Shown: positions 21,794-29,110 of the stretch, one piece after another
Layout: each line of letters begins with the position of its first letter
Position numbering within the stretch: the stretch's first letter is position 1
Assembly (NCBI RefSeq): GCF_003627995.1
Contig: NZ_CP032707.1
Coordinates: 1,912,501-1,976,500 of the forward strand
Origin: Brevundimonas naejangsanensis
GTDB lineage: Bacteria > Pseudomonadota > Alphaproteobacteria > Caulobacterales > Caulobacteraceae
Direction: 5' to 3'
DNA length: 64,000 nt
Made by a program: the position numbers and the translations under genes
The notes under the pieces: generated by a model
What the model was told of the DNA's origin: nothing
The model's input: the letters and a program-made list of their open reading frames with translations, nothing else
Database searches by the model: none

Positions 21794-22264
21794 TCAGGCC
21801 GGAAGCAGGTCGGCGAGGGCGCGCAGCGCTGGACGCGGCACGACGCGATCCCACAGGCGGGCCGTCTCGACCAGGGCGTCCAGGGGCGGGCGCGGCGCCT
21901 CGGCGGGAGCGGGCGCCAGGGCCTGCAGCCCTTCGAGCAGGTGGCGTTCGGCGGCCAGTTCAGCGGCCTTGACCTGGTCGCGCACGGCCAGGCGGGCCTC
22001 GGTCTCGAGATCGGGCACGGGAGCCTTCAGGGTGCGGCGCACGGCGCGCAGGGGGGCGATGGTCGTGGTCTGCCAGGCGCGGGCCGTGTCGCAGGCGGCC
22101 TCGATGGTTTCCTCGTCCGGGCGCCGGCCCGTGACGGCGGTCCAGGCGGCCCACAGCAGCAGGGGAACGTTCTGCTCGTGATAGTCCTGCAGCGACAGGC
22201 AGGCCTCGGCCGCGCCGGGCGCGGCGTAGGCGGCGCAGGCCCAGGTCCACAGATCGTCGCTCAT
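21794..22264 (-). CDS. TIGR02444-family protein
   Basis: A 156-residue soluble protein matching the TIGR02444 family by its opening DLWTWACAAYAAPGAAEACL and the block YHEQNVPLLLWAAWTA near residue 28, followed by an Ala-rich helical body. The function is unknown. Its ATG overlaps the ubiX stop codon by four bases, so it is translationally coupled to flavin prenyltransferase; this may hint at a role near prenylated-flavin or quinone chemistry, which is inference. No catalytic motif is visible. Confidence 0.78.
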   Translation of the reverse strand: MSDDLWTWACAAYAAPGAAEACLSLQDYHEQNVPLLLWAAWTAVTGRRPDEETIEAACDTARAWQTTTIAPLRAVRRTLKAPVPDLETEARLAVRDQVKAAELAAERHLLEGLQALAPAPAEAPRPPLDALVETARLWDRVVPRPALRALADLLPA

Positions 22265-22866
22265 GCCTCGGCTCCGCCCTTCAGGCCCTCCCAGCGACGC
22301 ACGGCCGACCAGTCCAGGCCGAAGACGTCCAGCGCGCGGCCGACCGACTGATCGATCATCTGCTCCAGGCTGTCGGGCTTGGCGTAGAAGGCGGGCAGGG
22401 GCGGGGCGATGACGGCGCCCATCTCGGCCAGGGCCGTCATGGTGCGCAGATGGCCCAGGTGCAGCGGCGTTTCGCGCACCATCAGCACCAGGGGGCGGCG
22501 CTCCTTCAGCGTCACGTCGGCGGCGCGGGTCAGCAGGGTCGAGGTCACGCCCGTGGCGATCTCGCTCATGGTCCGCACCGAGCAGGGGGCCACGATCATG
22601 CCCAGGGTGCGGAAGGAGCCCGAGGCGATGGTCGCCCCAACGTCGTTCAACCGGTGGGCCACATCCGCCTTGGCCGTCAGCTGATCCGGGGTGAAATCCG
22701 TCTCCTGCGACAAAGTGAGCAGGGCCGCCCGGGTGACCACCAGATGGCTCTCCACGCCCAGTTCGCGCAGGGCGTCGAGCACGCGCGCGCCATAGACGAC
22801 GCCGGAAGCGCCAGAGATTCCAACGACTAGCCGTGGCGGCGCAGGCGTCCGAACGGTCGTGTTCAC
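22261..22866 (-). CDS. ubiX: Flavin prenyltransferase UbiX
   Basis: A 201-residue enzyme that attaches dimethylallyl phosphate to FMN, producing the cofactor of UbiD decarboxylases used in ubiquinone synthesis. Family signatures are VVGISGASGVVYGARVL (FMN-binding, about 14-30), CSVRTMSEIATGVTSTLLTR (about 96-115), and RRPLVLMVRETPLHLGHLR (about 123-141, phosphate-binding Arg and Glu). GTG at 22866 is the start, with AAAAGGG eight bases upstream; longer in-frame readings overlap the divergent promoter region. First gene of a two-gene operon with the TIGR02444 gene. Confidence 0.95.
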   Translation of the reverse strand: MNTTVRTPAPPRLVVGISGASGVVYGARVLDALRELGVESHLVVTRAALLTLSQETDFTPDQLTAKADVAHRLNDVGATIASGSFRTLGMIVAPCSVRTMSEIATGVTSTLLTRAADVTLKERRPLVLMVRETPLHLGHLRTMTALAEMGAVIAPPLPAFYAKPDSLEQMIDQSVGRALDVFGLDWSAVRRWEGLKGGAEA

Positions 22867-22991
22867 AAGATCGGCCCTTTTGCTGTGCAACCTGTCCGTG
22901 TTCGGAGCGGCGGGGTCACCGCAATGTGATTCCACACCCCGTCGAACCGGGCGCTCAGTGTAGTGGTCCCTTAGACATGGAGGCGCAAGCC

Positions 22992-23165
22992 ATGACCATA
23001 GAGGCTCGTATTCGCGAACTGGGTAATCGGCATCGCACGCTGGACGAGACCATCCAGCAGGAGATTCGACGACCTTCCGCGGACCCGACACGCCTCAGGG
23101 AGCTGAAGCAGCGAAAGCTGCGGCTCAAGGAAGAGATCACCAGTCTGGAAGCCCGAACGCATTGA
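22992..23165 (+). CDS. DUF465 (YdcH-like) small protein
   Basis: A 57-residue protein, TIEARIRELGNRHRTLDETI then a basic LKQRKLRLKEEITSLE helix, matching the DUF465 pattern more closely than the longer paralogue at 21529. The start at 22992 is chosen because GGAGG lies eight bases upstream; an ATG at 22977 overlaps that site. The gene is divergent from ubiX and ends at a strong bidirectional terminator. Function unknown. Confidence 0.85.
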   Translation: MTIEARIRELGNRHRTLDETIQQEIRRPSADPTRLRELKQRKLRLKEEITSLEARTH

Positions 23166-23191
23166 TCCAGACGGCGTAACGCCAAAAGGAC

Positions 23192-23227
23192 AACGGCCCC
23201 GCAAGAGCGATCTTGCGGGGCCGTTTT
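23192..23227. terminator. Bidirectional intrinsic terminator
   Basis: A perfect 15-bp stem AACGGCCCCGCAAGA / TCTTGCGGGGCCGTT around a GCGA loop with a T-run on the right and an A-rich left side. It serves the DUF465 gene and the convergent trcR gene. Confidence 0.92.
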
Positions 23228-23250
23228 GCATTTCGGGGGCCGTGAGCGTC

Positions 23251-23925
23251 TTAGTCTCGCGAGCCGAACACCGACTCGGCCGTCGGTTCGGCGCCGGAGC
23301 CGTAGTCTTCCTCCTCGGCCTCATAGGCGGGAGCTTCGGCCTCGACCTCGGCCTCGACGGGCTGGAGGGCGCCGCCGCCGGCCTTGGCGTCGTCCTTGGC
23401 CTTCTTGTCGGCGGCCTTGCGCACGACTTCGTCCAGCTGCAGCTGGCCGGTCAGGCCCAGGGTCACCGGATCGACGGGCTTGATGTTGGCCGAGTTCCAG
23501 TGGGTGCGGTTGCGCACGCTCTCGATGGTGGCCTTGGTGGTGCCCAGCAGCTTGGCGATCTGGGCGTCGGTCACCTCGGGGTGGTTGCGGACGAACCACA
23601 TGATGGCGTCCGGGCGGTCCTGACGGCGCGAGACCGGGGTGTATTTTGGACCCGACTTGGCCGGCTTCAGCAGTTCGGCGTGGCGGCTGACCACGGCTTT
23701 CATGCGGTAGTTTTCGTCGTTCTGGGCCTTGTCCAGCTCTTCGCGGGTCAGCTGGCCGTTGACGATGGGGTCGGCGCCGCGGATGTCGCGGGCCACGTCG
23801 CCGTCGGCGATGCCGCGCACCTCCAGCGGGTGCAGGCCGCAGAAGTCGGCGATCTGCTCGAACGAGAGGGAGGTGTTGTCCACCAGCCAGACCGCGGTGG
23901 CCTTGGGCATCAGGATGTCGGTCAT
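23251..23925 (-). CDS. trcR: DUF1013-family cell-cycle transcriptional regulator TrcR
   Basis: A 224-residue alphaproteobacterial protein of the DUF1013 family, whose members are named as cell-cycle transcriptional regulators (TrcR). The first 170 residues are highly conserved: MPKATAVWLVDNTSLSFEQI at 6-25, FCGLHPLEVRGIADG near 28, SRRQDRPDAIMWFVRNHPEV near 100, and a helix-turn-helix-like DAQIAKLLGTTKATIESVRN near 120. The last 50 residues are an acidic, low-complexity tail typical of the family. The ATG at 23925 is the only start consistent with the conserved N-terminus; a long open extension upstream is spurious. Target genes are not visible from this window. Confidence 0.88.
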   Translation of the reverse strand: MTDILMPKATAVWLVDNTSLSFEQIADFCGLHPLEVRGIADGDVARDIRGADPIVNGQLTREELDKAQNDENYRMKAVVSRHAELLKPAKSGPKYTPVSRRQDRPDAIMWFVRNHPEVTDAQIAKLLGTTKATIESVRNRTHWNSANIKPVDPVTLGLTGQLQLDEVVRKAADKKAKDDAKAGGGALQPVEAEVEAEAPAYEAEEEDYGSGAEPTAESVFGSRD

Positions 23926-24138
23926 GGGGCGTGCGTCCCGGCGGTTGCGGCCCGGAAAACGGGCGTTTGAATCGACGGCGCCCGACCTTTTCGGCCGGGC
24001 GCGATAGCCTCCGTATAAGGGATTTCGCGGCAAATGAAAACGTCGTCTGTCGCCGCCATACAGCAAAGGTTCATCCTGCTCGGTGAACATTGGCCGCCAA
24101 GGCGCGTTGTGCGCCAGCAAGCAGCGAAGGAGACAATC

Positions 24139-24780
24139 ATGAACAGGCTGGCGATCGCAGCGGCGGGTTTGGTCCTGGCGGCGGGCGGCCTTGGCGCGGT
24201 CGGCGTCAACTCGGCCGAGGCACAGGCCCAGGCGCGCGGCGCCCCGCGCGGCTCCTATGCGCAAAGCTGCACGGGGGCCTATGTCAATCAGGGCCGTCTT
24301 TATGCCGATTGCCGCGACATGCGCGGAAACATGCGCGAGACGTCGATCGAACTGGCGCGCTGCTCCAGCAGCGACATCGCCAATGATGACGGCCTGCTGG
24401 TCTGCCGTGGTCACCGCGGCGCCTTTGAAGACAACCGTCCCGGCCGGCCTGGCCGCCCGGGCGGCGATCGTCCCGGCGGGGGCTGGGGCCCCGGTCAGGG
24501 CGGCGGTTGGGGCCAGTCGTCGATCACCGTCTATCGGGACGCCGACTATCGCGGCCAGTCCATGAGCTTCCGCGACGAGGTGCCGAACCTGCGCCACATG
24601 GGCATGAACGACGCGATCAGCTCGATCCGTCTGTCGCGCGGCTCCTGGGAGGTCTGCGAGGACGCCAACTTCCGGGGCCGTTGCGAGATCGTGCGCGGCG
24701 ACATGCGTGACCTGCGCAACACCGGGATGAACGACCGGATCTCGTCCTTGCGGCCCGCCCGAGGCGGCGGCCGCTACTAA
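24139..24780 (+). CDS. Secreted CVNH lectin-like plus beta-gamma-crystallin protein
   Basis: A 213-residue exported protein with two recognisable domains. After a signal peptide (about 1-28), residues 39-90 fit a CyanoVirin-N homology fold with four conserved cysteines (44, 58, 75, 89). A Gly/Pro/Arg linker (about 98-126) follows. Residues 128-206 form a beta-gamma-crystallin domain of two motifs, each ending in the calcium-binding signature NDxxSS (157-162 and 198-203), with Cys173 and Cys182 in the second motif. Predicted properties are glycan binding by CVNH and calcium-dependent stabilisation of the crystallin part. GAAGGAGA lies before the ATG, and a strong terminator follows, so the gene is monocistronic. 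The biological target is unknown. Confidence 0.8.
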   Translation: MNRLAIAAAGLVLAAGGLGAVGVNSAEAQAQARGAPRGSYAQSCTGAYVNQGRLYADCRDMRGNMRETSIELARCSSSDIANDDGLLVCRGHRGAFEDNRPGRPGRPGGDRPGGGWGPGQGGGWGQSSITVYRDADYRGQSMSFRDEVPNLRHMGMNDAISSIRLSRGSWEVCEDANFRGRCEIVRGDMRDLRNTGMNDRISSLRPARGGGRY

Positions 24781-24803
24781 GGACGGGCGCGTCCAGGAAT
24801 CGG

Positions 24804-24833
24804 GGCGGGAGGTTGCGGCCTCCCGCCTTTTTT
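24804..24833 (+). terminator. Intrinsic terminator after the CVNH/crystallin gene
   Basis: Perfect 9-bp stem GGCGGGAGG / CCTCCCGCC with a TTGCGG loop and six Ts, 24 bases after the stop codon. Confidence 0.92.
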
Positions 24834-24921
24834 CTGGGCTGAGGGGATGAGGGCGCACATCGCCGAGGGAGCGCAGGAGACCCGGCGGCGTCTCCTGCGC
24901 CCTTATGGGAACCAGCCTGCC

Positions 24922-24960
24922 TCCACCCCCACCCAAACCTCCCCCCATCGAGGGGGAGGG
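24922..24960. repeat. Single palindromic repeat copy, family R1
   Basis: Core CCCCCCATCGAGGGGGAGGG, like the right-hand copies at 5205 and 12505. The expected left partner is not clear upstream, where 24841-24921 holds only a degenerate GAGGGGATGAGGG. Confidence 0.7.
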
Positions 24961-24963
24961 CGC

Positions 24964-25959
24964 TTACGGCACGAGCACGATCTTGCCGACGTGGGCGCCG
25001 GCTTCCAGGCGGGCGTGGGCGGCGGCGGCCTGGTCCAGGGGGAAGGTCGCCTCGACCTGGGGGCGGACGGCTCCGGCGACGATCCAGGGCCACACCCTGG
25101 CCTCGACGGCCGCCGCCAGGCGCGCCTTTTCTTCGGCTGGTCGGCTGCGCAGGGTCGAGCCGGTCAGGGTCAGGCGCTTGACCATCAGCCGGGCCAGGTC
25201 GATCTCGGCCCTGGCCCCCGTCAGGGTGGCGATCACCACCCAGCGGCCGCCCGTTTTCAGCGCCTTCAGGTTCAGATCGGCGTAGGCGGCGCCGACCATG
25301 TCCAGCACCACGTCGACGCCGCCCTCGGCCTTGATGGCGGCGGCCAGGTCGTCCCGGGTCGCGTCCAGGCTGACGTCGGCGCCCAGGGCGCGGGCGGCCT
25401 CGGCCTTGGCGGCCCCGCGCGAGGTGGCGATGACGCGGGCGCCGGCCGCCTTGGCCATCTGGATGGCCATGACGCCGATGCCGCTGGTGGCGCCGTGGAT
25501 CAGCAGGGTCTCGCCCGCCTTCAGCCCGCCGCCCTCGAAGACGTTGGCGAAGACGGTGAAAGCGGTCTCGGGCAGGGCGGCGGCCTGGATGAAGTCGAGG
25601 TCGTCGGGAATCGGCAGGGCGCAGCGGGCGTCGACCACGGCGTGCTCGGCGTAGCCCCCGCCGCCCAGCAGGGCGCACACCCGGTCGCCGACGGCCCAGC
25701 GCGCGGCGCCGTCGCCGACTGCCTCGACCTCGCCCGCGACCTCCAGCCCCAGGATGTCCGAAGCGCCCGGCGGGGCCGGATAGCGGCCCTCGCGCTGGAC
25801 GATATCGGGACGGTTCACGCCCGCCGCGCGCACGCGGATGCGGATTTCGCCGGGTCCGGGCGCGGGCAGGGGACGCTGCGCCGGGCGCAGGGCTTCGGCC
25901 GATCCCTGGCCGCCGTCGATCTCTATCACCCGCATGGTGGGGTTGGGCGTCATCGCCAT
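24964..25959 (-). CDS. Zeta-crystallin-type NAD(P)H:quinone oxidoreductase
   Basis: A 331-residue MDR-superfamily enzyme without structural or catalytic zinc ligands, as in quinone oxidoreductases. GVNRPDIVQREGRYPAPPG (about 50-68) and GLEVAGEVEAVG (near 74) mark the catalytic domain; the NADPH-binding Rossmann motif is HGATSGIGVMAIQMA (about 150). The PIG3-like branch of the family fits best. The start at 25959 has GAGGGAG seven bases upstream; two other in-frame ATGs lie within 21 bases. It diverges from the DUF1192-rcdA pair. Physiological substrate unknown. Confidence 0.88.
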   Translation of the reverse strand: MAMTPNPTMRVIEIDGGQGSAEALRPAQRPLPAPGPGEIRIRVRAAGVNRPDIVQREGRYPAPPGASDILGLEVAGEVEAVGDGAARWAVGDRVCALLGGGGYAEHAVVDARCALPIPDDLDFIQAAALPETAFTVFANVFEGGGLKAGETLLIHGATSGIGVMAIQMAKAAGARVIATSRGAAKAEAARALGADVSLDATRDDLAAAIKAEGGVDVVLDMVGAAYADLNLKALKTGGRWVVIATLTGARAEIDLARLMVKRLTLTGSTLRSRPAEEKARLAAAVEARVWPWIVAGAVRPQVEATFPLDQAAAAHARLEAGAHVGKIVLVP

Positions 25960-26039
25960 GGCCGGCTCCCTCGCTTGCATTCCGTATCAATGCGGCGTTT
26001 TCATAGGGGTTCGCGAGGGCTGTGGCCAAGGAGGCGAGG

Positions 26040-26243
26040 ATGAGTTTCGAAGATCTGGAGCCGCGGCCGCGGCGGGGCGAGGCCATCGCCGCCTTGGGAC
26101 GCGAGGACCTGGACCTCTACGCCGTGGACGAATTGCAGGAGCGAATCGCCGCCCTGGAGGCCGAGATCGCCCGCGCCCGCGCGGCGATCCAGGGCAAGTC
26201 GTCGCAGCGCAGCGCCGCCGACGCCCTGTTCAACTTCCGCTGA
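26040..26243 (+). CDS. DUF1192-family small protein
   Basis: A 67-residue protein with the DUF1192 pattern: an N-terminal SFEDLEPRP, then YAVDELQERIAALEAEIARA as an amphipathic coiled coil, and a C-terminal SAADALFNF. AAGGAGGCGAGG sits directly before the ATG. Members of this alphaproteobacterial family are uncharacterised. It lies 122 bases upstream of rcdA in the same direction, which suggests linked expression. Confidence 0.85.
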   Translation: MSFEDLEPRPRRGEAIAALGREDLDLYAVDELQERIAALEAEIARARAAIQGKSSQRSAADALFNFR

Positions 26244-26365
26244 CGACATCCTTTGGGGGCCGTTTGGCCCTGGCTCTCCCGTGTGTTCGCGTTCCGTGGC
26301 ATGACGATTGCAGATTCCGTCCGTGTGAGTTCCAGCGGACGCATGACAATCATGGATAGACCCCG

Positions 26366-26872
26366 GTGACAGCCATCGAAGCCGATCAGACCCAGAAGGG
26401 CCTCGCCAGCGCCGAAGTGCTGGACTTCGCGCGCTCGGAGCTGTTCGAGCGCACCTTCCGCGAGGGGATGGAGCTGGTCGAGGAGACCGCCGCCTATCTG
26501 GACGGCGACGGGCGGCAGGATTCGCGCCTGCTGTCGCGCGCGGCGGCCCTGGCCTATGCGGGCGAGAGCATGAAGCTGACCACGCGCTTGATGCAGATCG
26601 CCTCCTGGCTGCTGGTGCAGCGCGCCGTGCGCGAGCAGGACATGAGCGCCGAGGCCGCCGCGGACCCGCGCTATCGCCTGGCCGACCGCCGCATGGAGAC
26701 GGAGCCGCGCCGCCACGACCTGCCCATCGCCCTGATCGAATACGCGGTCCGGGCCGAGAAGCTCTACGACCGGGTGCTGCACCTGGACCGCCAGATGTAC
26801 GTCGAGCCTGCCGAGGCTCCCGCCAACCCGGTGCAGAGCCAGATGGACATGCTGAGGGCGGCGTTCGGATAA
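26366..26872 (+). CDS. rcdA: ClpXP adaptor RcdA (DUF1465)
   Basis: A 168-residue helical protein matching RcdA, which in Caulobacter helps deliver CtrA and other regulators to the ClpXP protease at the cell pole during the G1-to-S transition. Recognisable family segments are FARSELFERTFREGMELVEE (about 22-41), LAYAGESMKLTTRLMQIASW (about 62-81) and the helix with MDMLRAAFG at the C-terminus. The family forms a three-helix bundle and often has a disordered tail. The GTG at 26366 is the start; the ribosome site is weak. No full TTAA-N7-TTAA CtrA box was seen in the 122 bases upstream. Confidence 0.9.
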   Translation: MTAIEADQTQKGLASAEVLDFARSELFERTFREGMELVEETAAYLDGDGRQDSRLLSRAAALAYAGESMKLTTRLMQIASWLLVQRAVREQDMSAEAAADPRYRLADRRMETEPRRHDLPIALIEYAVRAEKLYDRVLHLDRQMYVEPAEAPANPVQSQMDMLRAAFG

Positions 26873-26874
26873 GC

Positions 26875-27036
26875 CTTCTCCTCCCCACCCAGTGGGGAGG
26901 TGGATCGGCGGCGCAGCCGACGAGACGGAGGGGTCGCTTGGTGGCCGCTGTCCTGGCTTCTCAGTCGCCCGATTCCGCCGTCCAAGCCCCTCCACCGCTA
27001 CGCGGTCCCCCTCCCCACCCAGTGGGGAGGAGAAAA
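26875..27036. repeat. Paired palindromic repeat, family R2
   Basis: Left arm (26875-26935) with CTCCCCACCCAGTGGGGAGG and then GACGGAGGGG; right arm (26984-27036) is the inverted counterpart, CCCCTCCACCGCTACGCGG and then CTCCCCACCCAGTGGGGAGG. The pair lies between convergent rcdA and the L,D-transpeptidase. A close relative is at 30970-31096. Confidence 0.85.
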
Positions 27037-27044
27037 GCAGGCCC

Positions 27045-28601
27045 CTACGGCGTCACTTCGTCCGGGTCGATCGGGGCGTCGGCCACCACCTGGGGCAGGT
27101 TGACGGCGATGCCCAGGGCCTCGGCCAGCTTGGCGTCGCGTTTATAGACGTCCTCGCGGAAGGCGACGCGGCCCTGGCCGTCGACGAAGGCGGTCCAGTA
27201 GAGCAGGCGCACGCCGATGTCGCGGCCGGTGGTCACGCGCTTGGTCTCGCTGCTGGCCTGGGCCTCGTCGAAGGTCGCCAGGCGCGCCGGGTCGGGCGAC
27301 AGCAGCAGGCGCGCGAACTCGACGGCGCCCTGCACCCGCACGCAGCCGTGGCTGCGCTGGCGCACCGACAGGTCGAAGGCGTGCTTGGCCGGGGTGTCGT
27401 GCAGGAAGATGGCGTAGCTGTCCTGCAGCTCGAACTTCACATAGCCCAGCGACGACTGGGGCCCGGCGCGCTGCACCACCCAGCCGTCCTTGGTGACGTA
27501 CATGTCGTTGGCGGCCAGATAGCCCGGGCCCTTGGGCAGAATCTCGCGCCGGGCGATGCCCATGGGCACGGTCCACGGCGGATTGGCCACGACCGAGGCG
27601 AAAGGGCGCTCCAGGCTGGGCGTCTGATTCTCGGCCGTGCCGACGATGACGCGGTTGGAGTGAACCGGCTTGCCGTCCTTCCAATAGACCATGATGGCGG
27701 CGGCGGTGTTGACCTCGATCCGCTCCGGGTTCAGCTCGCGCTTGAGCCAGCGACGGCGCTCCAGGTTCAGGGCGATCTGGCGGGCGCGATCCTCGGCCGT
27801 GGCGGTCAGGGAGCGCTGGGTGGCCGGGCCGACGCGGCCGTCGACGCCCAGGCCGTGGCGGGTCTGGAAGCTGCGGACCGCCTGCTGAAGCTCCGAGCCG
27901 TAGGCCAGGTTGCCCTTCAGCCGCTCGGCGGCGGCGGCGCTGAGGTCGCCCTCGGCGGCCAGACGGGCGACCAGGGCGGGGATGCGCGCGTCGCTGGTCC
28001 CCGGCTCGATGGTCGGGCCCTGGCGGAAGGCGGGCCAGCCGCCCTGGCGGGCGATGCGGCGATAGCGGGCGTAGCCGGCGGACAGGTTCGTGTAGCCCAG
28101 ATCGGTCGGCGCCAGGCCGTCGAACCATTGGCTGAGCTGGTTGGCGGCCACGGCGTCGACCAGGCCGCGCGGCAGGTCGACGCTGTTCTTCTGCATCTCC
28201 CAAAGCTCCTCGACCGTCTCGGGCTGGACGCGGCCCTGGGCCAGGACCCGGGCGTAGGCCAGGGCGGCGGCGGTGGTGCGAATCTCGGCCGTGTCCCGGT
28301 CGGCGGCCAGGCCGACGAAGTCGAAGAAGTCCCCGGCGGGCAGGCCGTGGCGCTCGGCCCCGGCGGCGATTTCCTGCAGAACGCGCAGGCGCTCCGCGGT
28401 CCAGATCGGCTTGCCGCCGGTCAGCTGATAGACGGCGCGGACGTCAGCCTGCTGGTCGGCGGGCAGGCGGGCGGCCTGGGCGTCGAAGCCGGCGATGAAG
28501 ACCTGGGGGTCGACGGGCCGCGTCTGCGCCAGGGCCGCCGAGGCCGCCCCCAGGCTCAGGGTCGTCGTGGCGACGCCAAGGCCCAATTCCCGTCGATTCA
28601 T
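27045..28601 (-). CDS. Murein L,D-transpeptidase (YcbB-like)
   Basis: A 518-residue exported enzyme forming 3-3 peptidoglycan cross-links. The N-terminus MNRRELGLGV, followed by a hydrophobic stretch to AQ near residue 25, has a twin-arginine appearance. A peptidoglycan-binding domain lies about 238-272 (AVRSFQTRHGLGVDGRVGPA), and the YkuD catalytic domain about 297-470 shows HDTP (His401) and the active-site SHGCVRVQ with His418 and Cys420. Length and order match YcbB/LdtD. ATG at 28601 is preferred to a TTG at 28610. Monocistronic, with its own 3' palindrome pair. Caulobacteraceae are known to have 3-3 cross-links, but its specific role here is inference. Confidence 0.9.
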   Translation of the reverse strand: MNRRELGLGVATTTLSLGAASAALAQTRPVDPQVFIAGFDAQAARLPADQQADVRAVYQLTGGKPIWTAERLRVLQEIAAGAERHGLPAGDFFDFVGLAADRDTAEIRTTAAALAYARVLAQGRVQPETVEELWEMQKNSVDLPRGLVDAVAANQLSQWFDGLAPTDLGYTNLSAGYARYRRIARQGGWPAFRQGPTIEPGTSDARIPALVARLAAEGDLSAAAAERLKGNLAYGSELQQAVRSFQTRHGLGVDGRVGPATQRSLTATAEDRARQIALNLERRRWLKRELNPERIEVNTAAAIMVYWKDGKPVHSNRVIVGTAENQTPSLERPFASVVANPPWTVPMGIARREILPKGPGYLAANDMYVTKDGWVVQRAGPQSSLGYVKFELQDSYAIFLHDTPAKHAFDLSVRQRSHGCVRVQGAVEFARLLLSPDPARLATFDEAQASSETKRVTTGRDIGVRLLYWTAFVDGQGRVAFREDVYKRDAKLAEALGIAVNLPQVVADAPIDPDEVTP

Positions 28602-28695
28602 GCTCTGCAACTCATACGGTCCGAAATCGGCCGGACCCTGCGCCCGCGCCCAGAAAGATCGAACGCGCTCATATTACCGGCGATCCGGGCAACAA

Positions 28696-28725
28696 AAAAG
28701 CGCCGGCCCGGAGGCCGACGCTTTT
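28696..28725 (-). terminator. Terminator of rpmE
   Basis: Stem AAAAGCG-c-CGGCC / GGCCG-a-CGCTTTT with a CGGA loop; runs of A and T flank both sides. It lies 28 bases beyond the rpmE stop. Confidence 0.85.
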
Positions 28726-28753
28726 GTGGCGAACGTGTCGCACAAGCCTTGGC

Positions 28754-28978
28754 TTACTTCTTGAGGAAGCCGCCGAACTTGTTGGTGAAGCGCGAGACGC
28801 GGCCGCCGCGGTCCATCAGGTGCTGGTTGCCGCCGGTCCAGGCCGGGTGCGACGTCGGATCGATGTCCAGGTTCAGCGTGGCGCCTTCCTTCCCGTAGGT
28901 CGAACGGGTCTGGTAGGAGGTGCCGTCGGTCATCACAACAGTGATGAAGTGGTAGTCGGGGTGCGTGTCCGCTTTCAT
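28754..28978 (-). CDS. rpmE: 50S ribosomal protein L31
   Basis: A 74-residue protein starting [20 protein letters not shown] and ending [15 protein letters not shown], clearly L31. It lacks the CxxC zinc pair of the zinc-containing form, in line with the zinc-free alphaproteobacterial type. The start is set by the conserved N-terminus; an in-frame extension to 29020 is not conserved. Divergent from the ABC exporter gene, with a strong terminator after it. Confidence 0.96.
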   Translation of the reverse strand: MKADTHPDYHFITVVMTDGTSYQTRSTYGKEGATLNLDIDPTSHPAWTGGNQHLMDRGGRVSRFTNKFGGFLKK

Positions 28979-29110
28979 CGATCTGGTCCGTCTCTGCGCG
29001 ACGACGATGCCGACCGTCACTGCGCGTAATTAGAGAATCCCGCCGCGACAGGCGACGGGAGCGAGGGGCGGCGTTTACACCGAGGGGCGTTCCGGGGCAA
29101 GAGCGCGGCC

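Noticed and set aside
23926..24948. An upstream extension of the TrcR frame to 565 codons.
   Set aside because: The conserved family N-terminus begins at 23925; the extension is antisense to the CVNH/crystallin gene and crosses its terminator.
26244..26365. Search for a CtrA box upstream of rcdA.
   Set aside because: No TTAA-N7-TTAA or one-mismatch version was found in this gap.
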